Below, in pieces: positions 1 to 8,459 of a stretch of 64,000 nt of DNA. Where the stretch lies: NCBI RefSeq assembly GCF_023169945.1, contig NZ_AP025591.1, positions 1,138,501-1,202,500 of the forward strand, written 5' to 3'. Source of the stretch: Anaeromyxobacter oryzae (GTDB taxonomy: Bacteria; Myxococcota; Myxococcia; Myxococcales; Anaeromyxobacteraceae). The notes beneath the pieces were generated by a model. The model made no database searches and was not told the origin of the DNA. It saw only the letters and a list, made by a program, of their open reading frames with translations. A program made the translations under genes and the position numbers. Numbering within the stretch: the stretch's first letter is position 1; each line of letters starts with the position of its first letter.

Positions 1-79
1 CGCCCCTTTGACTCGCCCCCCCCGGTTTGCTTCGATGGCCGAGGCGGCGCCGTCGGGCCGCGCCCGGGGGGGAGCCATC

Positions 80-565
80 TTGAAGAGCTATCTCGTCTCG
101 TGGCTGCGCCGGCAGCACGCCGGCACCGGAGTCGAGGCGTTCGCGCGCGAGCGCCCCGGTGAGTGGATCGTCTGGGAGGCGGGGCCGTGGCGCCCGCCGA
201 CGCCGATGAAGGAGACGCTGCACGCCGACGACCTCCGGGTCGCGTGGGAGTCCGGCGAGTCGCTGGCGATCCTGCTCGCGCCCCGGCCCGGCCGCGCCGA
301 GGTCCGGCTCGGGCGCGCCTCGGACAACGACGTCGTCATCGATGACGCGACGCTCTCGCGCTCGCACCTCGCGTTCGTGCGCGACGCGGCGGGGCGCTGG
401 ACGGTGCGAGACCTCGGCTCGTCGAACGGGACGCGGGTCGGCGGCGTCCGGATGGGCGCGGCGCCGGCCGTCCTCGAGGCCGGGACGGCGGTGCAGGCCG
501 GCGCGGTCCGGCTCACCTTCTACGACGCCGCCGGGCTGTACCTCCGGCTGAAGGGCGCCCGCTGA
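80..565 (+). CDS. FHA-domain protein
   Basis: A small cytoplasmic protein with a C-terminal forkhead-associated domain, which binds phosphothreonine peptides and usually works beside Ser/Thr kinases. The FHA signature is clear: a VRLGR strand, then SRSHL, then DLGSSNGTRVGG, covering roughly the last 85 residues. The first 70 or so residues match no family I know. I chose the TTG at 80 because a strong GGGGGGAG lies just upstream and the following residues (LKSYLVSWLRR) begin the ordered part; an ATG at 35 and a start at 8 are alternatives. The chosen start gives 161 residues. No kinase gene is adjacent. The family call is firm; the partner is unknown. Confidence 0.8.
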   Translation: MKSYLVSWLRRQHAGTGVEAFARERPGEWIVWEAGPWRPPTPMKETLHADDLRVAWESGESLAILLAPRPGRAEVRLGRASDNDVVIDDATLSRSHLAFVRDAAGRWTVRDLGSSNGTRVGGVRMGAAPAVLEAGTAVQAGAVRLTFYDAAGLYLRLKGAR

Positions 566-644
566 TCGCGGGTGGGCCACCCGCCCACCTCGTCATCGCA
601 ACTCTGGATTGCTGCCCCACCCGCCCGGGTGGCACAGTGAGCCC

Positions 645-2684
645 GTGCGCATCCTCGACGTGCAGACGCCCGCATCCGCCGAGGGGTCGCGGCGCAGCCT
701 CGACGCGCTCCGCGCGATCGTCGAGGCCACCACCTCGACCGGGCGGGCGTTCTTCGATGCGCTCGTGGTGAACCTCGCCCGCGCGCTCCGGGTCCGGCAC
801 GCGTTCGCCGGCGAGCTCCTGCCGGGCGTGACCCCGGTGCGCGCGCGCACGCTCGCCGTCGCGTGGGACGGCACGCTCGGGGACAACTTCGTCTACGACC
901 TCGCCGGCACGCCCTGCGAGAACGTCCTCGTCTCCAGCTCCCTCGCGTACTACCCGCGCGGCGCCGCGCACGCCTTCCCCTACGACGCCGGGCTCGCCCG
1001 CCTCGGCATCGAGGCGTACATGGGCGCGCCGCTGCTCGCGCCCGACGGGGCGGTGCTCGGCATCCTCGTGGTCCTGCACGACGCGCCGCTCGACGAGTCG
1101 CTCGATCCGCAGGCGGTGCTCCGCGTGTTCGCGGCGCGGGCGGCGACCGAGCTCTCCCGGATCCGCAGCGAGGAGCGGCTCCGCGAGAGCGACGACATGC
1201 TCCGGTTCGCGCTCGAGGCGGCCGGCATGGCCACGTTCGACTGGGACCCGGCGAAGGAGCAGGCGCGCTGGTCCGATGGCGCCGCCGCGGTGCTGGGCCT
1301 CGCGCCCGGATCGTTCGGGGGCAGGCTCGAGGACCTCGTCGCGACGGTGCACCCCGACGACCGCGAGCTCGTCATCTCATGCGCGGGCGACGCGATCTCC
1401 GGACGGAAGAACGGCATCGACGTCGAGTACCGCGTCGCGGCCGGCGGCGGACCGGAGCGCTGGATCCACCAGCGCGGGCGCGTGACGCGGCGGCCGGACG
1501 GATCGACCCGGATCTCCGGCGTGATCGCGGACGTGACGGAGCGGCGGAAGCTCGAGGACGGGCTGCTGCACGCCCAGAAGATGGAGGGGCTGGGGCGGCT
1601 CGCCGGCGGCGTGGCGCACGACTTCAACAACCTCCTCACGGTGATCCGCAGCTTCACGGAGCTCGCCGAGGGACACCTCGCGGGCGACGCGGAGGCGCTC
1701 GAGCTGGTGATCCCGATCCGCGAGGCCGCGGAGCGCGCGACGGCGCTCACGCGGCAGCTCCTCGCCTTCGCGCGCCGGCAGGTCACGCGCCCGCGCGTGC
1801 TCGAGCTCGACCGGCTCGTCGGCGACCTCGGCCGCCTGCTCACGCGCCTCCTCGGCGAGGACGTCCAGCTCGAGGTCCGGCTCGGCGCGCCGGACGGCCG
1901 CGTGCGGATGGACCCGGGCCAGCTCGAGCAGGTGCTCGTGAACCTCGCGGTGAACGCGCGGGACGCGATGCCGGGCGGCGGCTTCCTGTCGGTCTCGACG
2001 GCGCTCGTCGAGGTGACCGCGGAGGAGGCGCGGGGCCGGCTCATCGCCGCCGGCCCGCACGTGGCGATCCGGGTGCGCGACTCCGGGGCGGGGATGGACG
2101 GCGCCACGCTCGCCCGGGCGTTCGAGCCGTTCTTCACCACGAAGGGGCCCGACCGCGGGACCGGCCTCGGCCTCGCGACCTGTCACGGCATCGTCGCGCA
2201 GGCGGGCGGCGCGATCTGGCTCGAGAGCGAGCCCGGCCGCGGGACGACGGCGGTGATCCTGCTCCCAGGCCACGACGGCGATCCCGCGGACGAGGCGGCG
2301 CGGAGTCCCGCGCAGGCGCCGCGCGGGGACGCCACGCTGCTGTTCGTGGAGGACGAGGACCGCGTCCGGGCGCTCGCGCAGCGCGCGCTCGGCGCCCTCG
2401 GCTACCGGGTGCTCGCGGCGCGCGACGGCGCGGAGGCGATCGCGATCGCCGTCGGGCACCCCGGGCGCATCGACCTGCTCGTCACGGACATGGTGCTGCC
2501 GCACATGGACGGCCGCGAGGTCGCCCGCCGCGTCCGCGCGATCCGGCCGGAGGTCCGGGTCCTGCTCGCCTCCGGGTACTCCGAGCTGCTGCCCGGCGGT
2601 CCACTCGAGGACGGGACGCTGTTCCTGCAGAAGCCCTACACGCCGGCGGAGCTGGGGGCGCGGATCCGGGAGGCGCTCCGGTAG
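645..2684 (+). CDS. Hybrid sensor histidine kinase (GAF-PAS-HisKA-HATPase-REC)
   Basis: A soluble hybrid kinase with no membrane segment, so it probably senses a cytoplasmic signal. In order it has a GAF-like domain (about 20-165), a PAS_3-type domain (about 180-305, with VHPDDRE), a HisKA helix with GGVAHDFNN and phospho-acceptor His325, a HATPase domain (N box NARDAMPGGG, GTGLGLA) and a C-terminal receiver with phospho-acceptor Asp615 (TDMVLP). The AHDFNN form of the H box is typical of orphan hybrid kinases of this class. I chose the GTG at 645; a TTG at 609 is possible. It is followed by a repeat block and the HNH element, so it has no obvious cognate regulator. Confidence 0.88.
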   Translation: MRILDVQTPASAEGSRRSLDALRAIVEATTSTGRAFFDALVVNLARALRVRHAFAGELLPGVTPVRARTLAVAWDGTLGDNFVYDLAGTPCENVLVSSSLAYYPRGAAHAFPYDAGLARLGIEAYMGAPLLAPDGAVLGILVVLHDAPLDESLDPQAVLRVFAARAATELSRIRSEERLRESDDMLRFALEAAGMATFDWDPAKEQARWSDGAAAVLGLAPGSFGGRLEDLVATVHPDDRELVISCAGDAISGRKNGIDVEYRVAAGGGPERWIHQRGRVTRRPDGSTRISGVIADVTERRKLEDGLLHAQKMEGLGRLAGGVAHDFNNLLTVIRSFTELAEGHLAGDAEALELVIPIREAAERATALTRQLLAFARRQVTRPRVLELDRLVGDLGRLLTRLLGEDVQLEVRLGAPDGRVRMDPGQLEQVLVNLAVNARDAMPGGGFLSVSTALVEVTAEEARGRLIAAGPHVAIRVRDSGAGMDGATLARAFEPFFTTKGPDRGTGLGLATCHGIVAQAGGAIWLESEPGRGTTAVILLPGHDGDPADEAARSPAQAPRGDATLLFVEDEDRVRALAQRALGALGYRVLAARDGAEAIAIAVGHPGRIDLLVTDMVLPHMDGREVARRVRAIRPEVRVLLASGYSELLPGGPLEDGTLFLQKPYTPAELGARIREALR

Positions 2685-2694
2685 ACGGAAACGC

Positions 2695-2890
2695 TCCCGT
2701 GACGGGAACGTCCTCCGTTCCCGTGACCGTGCCCGTGACCGTGCCCGGGCGCTCGTGCCCGCGACCCGCCTCCCGTGGCCCGTGGACCCTGGCCCGCTCC
2801 CCGTGCCCGATTCACGATCCAATTTGGCGTCGGCGTCGGGGTCGGGGTCGGGGGTCGGCTGAAGATGGTTCACGGCCCAGGGGCCACGGG
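2695..2890. repeat. Intergenic GTG/CCC low-complexity repeat block
   Basis: A non-coding block made of short units: CCCGTGAC and CCGTGCCC repeated near 2715-2750, CCCGTGGCCCGTGGACC near 2772-2788, a GGGGTCG run near 2830-2860, then the complementary GGGGCCACGGGACC near 2880-2894. The two halves are partly inverted relative to each other, so the transcript could fold. Related blocks lie at 4711, 19650, 36995, 46545 and 49105. It sits directly between the hybrid kinase stop and the HNH element. Confidence 0.7.
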
Positions 2891-2902
2891 ACCGGGGCTC
2901 AT

Positions 2903-3080
2903 GATTCATCAGATCCCACGCGAGCCGAGCGCGTCGGCGTCCGTGACCGCGCGGGCGTCGGGTGGTCGGTCGTCGAAGCGGGATCGGGCTGAGAAGAAGG
3001 TGGACGGCCGAGGCGGGTCCGCGGTGGGGAAACGTCGACCGCGTGGATCGGCCTCCAAGAAGCCTGCGTCGCAGCGACCA
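2903..3080 (+). repeat. 5' terminal inverted repeat of the HNH element
   Basis: The tip is GATTCATCA at 2903-2911. A diverged stretch follows, then the conserved arm at 2993-3072 (starting GAAGAAGG and ending CCTGCGTCGC). The arm is an imperfect inverse of 4549-4628 and is nearly identical, in reverse, to about 15029-15107 in the second copy. Confidence 0.65.
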
Positions 3081-3341
3081 CAGAGGTCGCGGCGGAGCGC
3101 GGGAGGCGCGGGCGCTTTCGGAGGAACCCAACTGATCGGATCGAGCGGTTGACGCTTCCTCGGCGGTCGCGCGGTTCGCGCGCCGCGCCCGCGCGAGAAC
3201 GCCGCGCTCGCAGCGCTCCACGCGCGTGAGGCGGCGCGAGCGGCGTCCGAACCCCGGGGCGACGCAGCGCGCTGATTCTCGCGCCAGCGCCCGAATCCGA
3301 GCGTTTCCGGAGGGTGAGAATTCGCGTGAGACGATGCCCGC
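3081..3341 (+). other. Conserved non-coding leader of the HNH element
   Basis: About 260 bp between the 5' inverted repeat and the HNH start codon with no gene of its own. Most of it (to about 3285) is retained in the second copy at 14815-15025, although the start of the gene is deleted there. It contains a strong hairpin near 3197-3252: ACGCCG-CG-CTCGC pairs with GCGAGCGGCGT around a GC-rich loop that also differs between copies. It may be a structured leader RNA or simply promoter and spacer; the sequence alone does not decide. Confidence 0.4.
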
Positions 3342-4487
3342 ATGAACGCCCGCGACTCCTCGATCCGCCTCTCCGAGCTCCTCCGCCGCGAGCACCACGC
3401 GATGGCGGCCTTCCTCGTCGCCCTCGCCGACTTCGACGCGAAGCGGCTATGGGCCGAGCTCGGGTACCCCAGTCTCTTCACCTACCTGAACCGGGAGCTC
3501 GGGCTGTCGAAGAGCGCGGCCTTCTACCGGAAGACCGCCGCCGAGCTCATCCAGCGCTTCCCCGAGCTGGTCGAGCCGCTCGAGGACGGCAAGCTGTGCC
3601 TCTCCACCGTCGGTGAGCTCGCCCAGGTGCTCACGCCGGAGAACCGGTACGAGGTGATCCCCCGGTTCCTCCACCTCTCGAAGCAGGAGGCGCGGTCGGT
3701 CGTCGCTGAGCTGAAGCCGGTGGAGCGGCCTCCGCGCCGGGAGGTCGTGACGACTGTTCGCGTCGCGGCCGCGGCGCCACCAGTGCGCGACCCCGAACCC
3801 GCCGCAGTGCTCGAGCTCGGCGCGCCGGCGACCGCCTGTGTCATTGCGCCCGGTTCGCCGGCAGAACTCGTCGATGCCAAAGTGGCCACACGGACCGTGA
3901 ACGCCCCGATTTCCCGAACGACGCCGCCGACCTTCGAGCCGCTCACCGCCGACCTCCGTCGGATGCACCTCACCGTCACGAAGCGGTTCGAGGCTAAGGT
4001 TGCCGACGCCGGGGACGCGCTCTCTCACTCGCACCCGGGGGCGAGCACCGAGGTGATCCTCGAGGCCGCGCTCGATCTCCTGCTCGACCGGGCCGAGAAG
4101 CGGAAGGGCCTGGTCGAGAAGCCGCGGCGCGAGAAGCGGCCGTCGAGACCGGACCACATCCCGGCGGAGGTGAAGCGGGCGGTGTGGGTGCGGGACGGCG
4201 GCTGCTGCCGGTGGGCTCTCGAGAACGGCGGCGTCTGCGGCTCGCGCCACCGTCTCCAGTACGACCACATCCAGCCGAAGGCGCTCGGCGGGAAGTCGAC
4301 GATCGACAACGTTCGCCTCCTCTGCGCTCGGCACAACTTGCTCGCCGCACGGAAAATCTTCGGCGATGCATGGATGGACAGGTACGCGCCGGCCCGCAAG
4401 GCCACCGCGGCGATGGGGCGCCGCGACGCCGACTCGGCGGGTGCGCGCTCCGAAGTTCCCGCCGCGGCCCTGACCGGGCCGACGTGA
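3342..4487 (+). CDS. HNH endonuclease of the DUF222-like type
   Basis: A 381-residue protein. Residues 1-130 resemble the helical region that precedes HNH domains in DUF222-type proteins (GYPSLFTYLNRELGLSKS and a following helical array). A variable Pro/Ala linker covers about 130-195. A basic segment (KPRREKRPSRPDH) leads into the nuclease. The HNH residues are YDHIQP (His309), Asn323 in STIDN and His331 in CARHN, with a CRW/VCGS cysteine pair just before. The family cleaves DNA; the target is not known. It is the only gene in a unit bounded by inverted repeats, and a broken copy lies on the other strand at 14159-14774. It lacks a RuvC domain, so it is not an IscB or Cas9 relative. The codon for Met1 lies in GCCCGCATG with no clear Shine-Dalgarno sequence. 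Confidence 0.82.
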   Translation: MNARDSSIRLSELLRREHHAMAAFLVALADFDAKRLWAELGYPSLFTYLNRELGLSKSAAFYRKTAAELIQRFPELVEPLEDGKLCLSTVGELAQVLTPENRYEVIPRFLHLSKQEARSVVAELKPVERPPRREVVTTVRVAAAAPPVRDPEPAAVLELGAPATACVIAPGSPAELVDAKVATRTVNAPISRTTPPTFEPLTADLRRMHLTVTKRFEAKVADAGDALSHSHPGASTEVILEAALDLLLDRAEKRKGLVEKPRREKRPSRPDHIPAEVKRAVWVRDGGCCRWALENGGVCGSRHRLQYDHIQPKALGGKSTIDNVRLLCARHNLLAARKIFGDAWMDRYAPARKATAAMGRRDADSAGARSEVPAAALTGPT

Positions 4488-4542
4488 CCGTCGGGCGCGG
4501 CGGAGCGCCTCCCGAAGCCTCCGGCTGGCCGGACCCCATCGC

Positions 4543-4707
4543 CGTCGTCGCGACGCGGGCTTCTTGGTGGCCGATCCCCGCGGCGACGTCTCGCCCCTGC
4601 GGCCACGCCCCGGCCGTCCCCCTTCTTCTAGAGCCCCTTCCCCGCTCGCCAACACAGACGCGGCGTCCCTGCGGCGACGGTCGCGGTGGTCCGAGATGTG
4701 ATGAATC
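4543..4707 (+). repeat. 3' terminal inverted repeat of the HNH element
   Basis: The inverse partner of 2903-3080. The conserved arm is 4549-4628 and the tip TGATGAATC is 4699-4707. The outermost 14 bases of the two ends agree at most positions (GATTCATCA-n-ATC-n-C read inward). The second copy carries the same end at 13939-14103, about 95% identical by eye. Confidence 0.65.
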
Positions 4708-4710
4708 GTC

Positions 4711-4790
4711 CGGGACCGGGGTCACGGGCACGGAGAAACTCGGGCACGCCCACGGGCACGGGCACGGGCACGGGCGCGACGGGCGTGACT
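4711..4790. repeat. GGGCAC/CACGGG tandem repeat block
   Basis: Immediately outside the 3' end of the HNH element is a short block with GGGGTCACGGGCACGG and four near-tandem copies of CACGGG (about 4750-4773). It is the same repeat family as the block at 2695, so the HNH element is flanked on both sides by it. It lies just past the stop of the convergent M13 peptidase gene. Confidence 0.65.
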
Positions 4791-4809
4791 GCCTGGCGAT
4801 CGTTGCCGA

Positions 4810-6879
4810 TCACCACACCTCGCAGCGCTTCCCCTCCGGCCGCACCATCGCGTTCCCCTCCTTGCAGGAGAACGCCGCCTGGAACTCGGGCAGGTTCGAC
4901 AGCGGGCCGTTCACCCGGAACCTGGGCGGCGAGTGCGGATCCGTCACCACGCGGAGGCGCGTCTCCTCGTCACGGAACTTCGAGCACCAGGACTGGGCGT
5001 AGCCCACGAAGAACTGCTGCTCGGGCGTGAACCCCTCGACCTTCTCGCCCTCCGGCGCGGTGCGCCGGGCCGCCTGCATGGCGGCGAAGGCGAGCTTGAG
5101 GCCGCCGAGGTCCGCGATGTTCTCGCCGAGGGTGAGCTTCCCGTCCACCTTCACGCCCGGCAGGACCTCGTACCCGGAGAACTGGTCCGCGACGCACCGG
5201 GCGCGGTCGTCGAACGCCTTCGACACCGGGGGCGTCCACCAGTCCCGCAGGTTGCCGTCGCCGTCGTACTGCCGGCCCTCGTCGTCGAACCCGTGCGTCA
5301 GCTCGTGGCCGACCACCATCCCGATCGCCCCGTAGTTCACCGGCTCGGGCGCCGCCTTGTTGAAGAAGGGCGGCTGGAGGATGCCCGCAGGGAACGCCAT
5401 CTCGTTGAGCGAGGGCTCGTAGTACGCGTTCACCGTCGGCGGGCTCATCAGCCACTCGGTACGATCGAGGGGCTTCCCGACCTTCGCGAGCTGGCGCGCG
5501 GTCTCGAAGCGCCCGGCGGAGAGGACGTTCCGGAAGTACGACTCGCGCTTCACCGTCATGGAGGAGTAGTCGCGCTCCTTCTCCGGGTAGCCGATCTTGT
5601 TCGCGACCTTCCCGAGCTTCGCGAGGGCCTTCGCGCGCGTCGCCCGGTCCATCCACCCGATGGCGCCGAGGTCGTCGCTCATCGACCGCTCGATCTCGCT
5701 CACCATCGTGATGGTCCGCTCCTTGCCGTCCGCGCCGAAGTGCTGCTTGACGTAGATCTCGCCGAGCGCGAACCCGAGCGCGTCGTCGGTCGCGTCCACG
5801 CAGAGCTTCCAGCGCGGCCGGAGCGCCTTCGCGCCGGAGAAGGAGGCGCTCGTGAACCGGAACGACTCGTCCACGAACGCGCGCGGCAGCGCCCGCGCCT
5901 TCGCCATCGTGGTGAGGAGCCGCCACCGGAGGTACGCCTTCCAGCTCTCGAGCGGCGCGCTCTCGAACATCGCGCCGACCTTCTCGACGAACCGCGGGGT
6001 CGTGACGCTCACCGCCCGGAGGTCCGGCCGGCCCAGCCCATCGAAGAGCCGCGCCCACGGGAACGCCGGCGCGAGCTTCTCGAGCCCGGCCCGGTCGACG
6101 CGGTTGTAGAGCCGCGACGGATCGCGCATCTCGGTCCGGGTCCAGTGCGTCTCCGCGAGGGCCTTCTCGACCTGCGCCACGGCGCTCGCGTTCGCCTCCA
6201 CCTCGGCGGGCGGCAGGCCGGCGAGCGCGAACATCTTCCGCAGGTGTTCCGCGTAGCGCTGCCGGATCTCGACGTTCTTGCCACCGTCGGTGAGGTAGTA
6301 GTCGCGGTCGGGGAGCGTGAGCCCGCCCTGGTAGACGAGCAGGATCACCTGGGTGGCGTCCTTGGCGTCCTGGCCCGAGGTGAGGTTGAACGGAACGTCG
6401 AGCCCGGCCGCCTCGAGCCGCGCGACCTCGTCGGCGAGCACCGGGCGATCCTGGATCGCGTCGATCCGCGCCCACTCGCCCTGGAGGTCGGCGAGCCCGC
6501 GCGCCTCGATCGTCGCCTCGTCCATGCAGGACGCCCAGTAGTCGCCGACCTTCTTCGCGAACGGCTCGGGGGGCGGCGTCTTCGCGGCCCCGGCCGCGTC
6601 GAGGATCCGCCGGAGCTGGCGCGCGTTGCGCTCGGTGAGCTCGGCGAACCCGCGGCTCCAGGAGGAGCGATCGGGCGGGATCTCGGTCCGGGCGATCCAG
6701 CCGCCGCAGGCGTACTGGTAGAAGTCCTCGCACGGCGAGGTCGAGCGATCGAGCGCCGTCGGATCGATGGGCGGCAGCGGCGCGTCGTGGTCCGGCTTCT
6801 TGGGCGCGGTCTTGCACGCGGCGAGCGCGAGGGTGAGGGCCGCGAGCGCGGCGGGCGCGGCGAAGAGGGTGCGACGCAC
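4810..6879 (-). CDS. M13-family zinc metallopeptidase lipoprotein (PepO/neprilysin-like)
   Basis: A 689-residue peptidase of the neprilysin family, which cleaves peptides outside the cytoplasm. The N-terminus is a lipoprotein signal (LALAAC), so it is probably anchored in the envelope. The M13 N-terminal domain follows (CEDFYQYACGGW). The zinc site is HELTH at 525-529 with the third ligand Glu586 in ENIAD; Asp590 is also conserved. The C-terminus RCEVW is typical of the family, and the length is normal. The GTG start at 6879 has a strong GGAGGAGG just upstream. It is transcribed toward the HNH element and stands alone. Confidence 0.93.
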   Translation of the reverse strand: MRRTLFAAPAALAALTLALAACKTAPKKPDHDAPLPPIDPTALDRSTSPCEDFYQYACGGWIARTEIPPDRSSWSRGFAELTERNARQLRRILDAAGAAKTPPPEPFAKKVGDYWASCMDEATIEARGLADLQGEWARIDAIQDRPVLADEVARLEAAGLDVPFNLTSGQDAKDATQVILLVYQGGLTLPDRDYYLTDGGKNVEIRQRYAEHLRKMFALAGLPPAEVEANASAVAQVEKALAETHWTRTEMRDPSRLYNRVDRAGLEKLAPAFPWARLFDGLGRPDLRAVSVTTPRFVEKVGAMFESAPLESWKAYLRWRLLTTMAKARALPRAFVDESFRFTSASFSGAKALRPRWKLCVDATDDALGFALGEIYVKQHFGADGKERTITMVSEIERSMSDDLGAIGWMDRATRAKALAKLGKVANKIGYPEKERDYSSMTVKRESYFRNVLSAGRFETARQLAKVGKPLDRTEWLMSPPTVNAYYEPSLNEMAFPAGILQPPFFNKAAPEPVNYGAIGMVVGHELTHGFDDEGRQYDGDGNLRDWWTPPVSKAFDDRARCVADQFSGYEVLPGVKVDGKLTLGENIADLGGLKLAFAAMQAARRTAPEGEKVEGFTPEQQFFVGYAQSWCSKFRDEETRLRVVTDPHSPPRFRVNGPLSNLPEFQAAFSCKEGNAMVRPEGKRCEVW

Positions 6880-6996
6880 GGAAGCCTCCTCCGAGGACGG
6901 GCGCTCCGGCGCCCGAAAACCGCGCGCAATATGGCGCGCCCCCCGGCACCGCTCAAGGAAAACCGGAGCGCCGGCGCGGTGCCGGACGACCCACCG

Positions 6997-7485
6997 TCAA
7001 GGCGCCCGGAGCGCGTCCCGGAGCGACAGCCGCGCGGCCCGGCGAGCCCGCGCCTCCCTGTCCCGGCGGCGCTCCGCGTCGGTCGCGAGGGCGAGCGGCG
7101 CGACCCGCGTGGGCCGGCCGTCCGGGCCGAGGCCGACGAACGTGAGGAACGCGTCGCAGCACTTGCGCCGCTCGCCGGTCCGCGGGTCCTCCGAGACGAC
7201 CTCTACGCCGACCTCCATCGAGGTGCCGAACACCGCGTTCACCTGCGCCGAGAGGATCGCCATCTGGCCGATCCGGATGGGCGCGAGGAACGAGAGCTGA
7301 TCGATCGAGGCGGTCACCACCGGCAGGCGCGCGTGGCGCATCGCGGCCATCGAGGCGGCGAGGTCGGTCCACTGCATCACCATCCCGCCGAACGCCGTCC
7401 CGAGCATGTTCGCGTCGCTCGGCATGACGAGGTGCGTGACGTCGACGTGCGAGGCTGCGGCGGGCTTGGCTTCGGCGTCGGTCAT
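6997..7485 (-). CDS. Acyl-CoA thioesterase, hotdog fold (YciA-like)
   Basis: A 162-residue single hotdog domain (about 15-130) followed by a charged tail. The motif NMLGTAFGGMVMQWTDLAA matches the YciA/BFIT acyl-CoA hydrolases, where the Asp on the long helix is catalytic. Such enzymes hydrolyse acyl-CoA to free acid and CoA in the cytoplasm. It is divergent from thyX, with about 80 bp between the start codons. The substrate range cannot be read from the sequence. Confidence 0.88.
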   Translation of the reverse strand: MTDAEAKPAAASHVDVTHLVMPSDANMLGTAFGGMVMQWTDLAASMAAMRHARLPVVTASIDQLSFLAPIRIGQMAILSAQVNAVFGTSMEVGVEVVSEDPRTGERRKCCDAFLTFVGLGPDGRPTRVAPLALATDAERRRDREARARRAARLSLRDALRAP

Positions 7486-7540
7486 GGAGGCTTCCTAGCA
7501 CGGGCCCGCGGGCCCGGCAGCGCCCGTGACAGGCGCGTCG

Positions 7541-7546
7541 TATAAC
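7541..7546 (+). promoter_or_regulatory. TATAAC -10-like element before thyX
   Basis: TATAAC lies 19 bp before the thyX start codon in an otherwise GC-rich gap. The same context, CGTATAACATCG, occurs in front of purC (52054-52059). I see no convincing -35 box 17 bp upstream. It would give a short leader containing TCTGGAG as the ribosome binding site. Confidence 0.35.
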
Positions 7547-7565
7547 ATCGTCCTCTGGAGCCCCC

Positions 7566-8387
7566 ATGCCGCTCGAAGTCACGCTCATCGACTACGCCCG
7601 CGATCCGCTGCAGAAGCTCTACGGCGCCTATCGCACCTGCTACACGCCCAAGACGCCCGGCGAGGTCTGGGGCGAGATCGGCTCGGGAAAGATCTCGCCC
7701 GACGCGATCCGGGAGTTCATCGGCGAGCGGCTCAAAACCGGCCACGCCTCGCCGCTCGAGCAGGTGGTCTTCTGGTTCGGCATCTCCGGCGTGTCGCGCG
7801 CCCTCTCCCACCAGTTCGTGCGGCACCGGATCGGCATCTCGTTCGAGCAGCAGTCGCAGCGGTACGTGAAGTACAAGGAGGAGCGGCTCGACTACGTGAT
7901 GCCCAAGACCTGGGAGAAGACCCCCGGGATGGCCGAGGAGTACGACCGGCTCATGCGGGAGATCACGCGGGTCTACGAGGACGCGCTCGCGAAGGGTATC
8001 CCGGCCGAGGACGCCCGGTTCGTGCTGCCGAACGCGACCCCGACGAACTTCCAGATCATGGTGAACTTCACGGAGCTCCTGCACATCGCCGACCTCCGGC
8101 TCTGCTGGCGCGCGCAGTGGGAGATCCGTCACATGGTCGCGCTCATGCGCCGGGAGGTGATGAAGGCGATCCCGGAGATCGGCGGGTACCTCCAGCCGAA
8201 GTGCGGCGACAAGCGCACCGGGTACTGCGACGAGCCGCGCAAGGAGTGGGAGAAGTGCCCGCTCGGCAAGGTCCGGCCGCACAAGGAGCAGATCCTGGAG
8301 GTCTTTCGCGAGTATCGGTCCGGGAACCTCGTGCCGCTCGGCGAGGAGCACCTCCGCGCCGTGGAGGACGCCGGCAGCGACGGGTGA
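7566..8387 (+). CDS. thyX: FAD-dependent thymidylate synthase ThyX
   Basis: Makes dTMP from dUMP using methylenetetrahydrofolate and reduced FAD. The ThyX signature is present as RHRIGISFEQQSQRY: RHR at 86-88, Ser97 and Arg99, with one residue more between RHR and Ser than in many ThyX proteins, within the RHRX7-8S pattern. At 273 residues it is slightly longer than average. A C-terminal segment with Cys-containing CGDKRTGYCDE and EKCPLG looks like an addition. No thyA is seen in the window; dut, which supplies dUMP, is 56 kb away at 63350. Confidence 0.96.
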   Translation: MPLEVTLIDYARDPLQKLYGAYRTCYTPKTPGEVWGEIGSGKISPDAIREFIGERLKTGHASPLEQVVFWFGISGVSRALSHQFVRHRIGISFEQQSQRYVKYKEERLDYVMPKTWEKTPGMAEEYDRLMREITRVYEDALAKGIPAEDARFVLPNATPTNFQIMVNFTELLHIADLRLCWRAQWEIRHMVALMRREVMKAIPEIGGYLQPKCGDKRTGYCDEPRKEWEKCPLGKVRPHKEQILEVFREYRSGNLVPLGEEHLRAVEDAGSDG

Positions 8388-8459
8388 CCGCACGCACGTC
8401 CCGCCCGGACCGACCCGGGCGGCGCCGCTCCCGCGTAGAATCCCGCGCGGGAGCCCCAC

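Larger units (their letters stand above)
2903..4707 (+). mobile_element. HNH-nuclease element, intact copy with terminal inverted repeats
   Basis: A 1.8-kb unit whose limits I drew by comparing it with the second copy at 13939-15182. Both copies end in GATTCATCA at one side and TGATGAATC at the other, a perfect 9-bp inverted repeat. About 80 bp further in at each end is a longer inverted repeat (2993-3072 against 4549-4628, roughly 80% identical by eye). The only gene is the HNH protein at 3342-4487. There is no transposase, reverse transcriptase or integrase. I see no clear target-site duplication. The two-copy structure and matching ends are seen in the sequence; mobility is inferred. Confidence 0.65.

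Noticed and set aside
3081..4487. The HNH gene and its leader as an IscB or HEARO-type RNA-guided nuclease.
   Set aside because: The protein lacks RuvC motifs and the arginine-rich bridge helix of IscB, and its N-terminus looks DUF222-like. Only a possible leader RNA remains open.
4711..4790. The tandem CACGGG units as a CRISPR array.
   Set aside because: Units are 6-8 bp and contiguous, with no spacers of constant length and no cas genes in the window.
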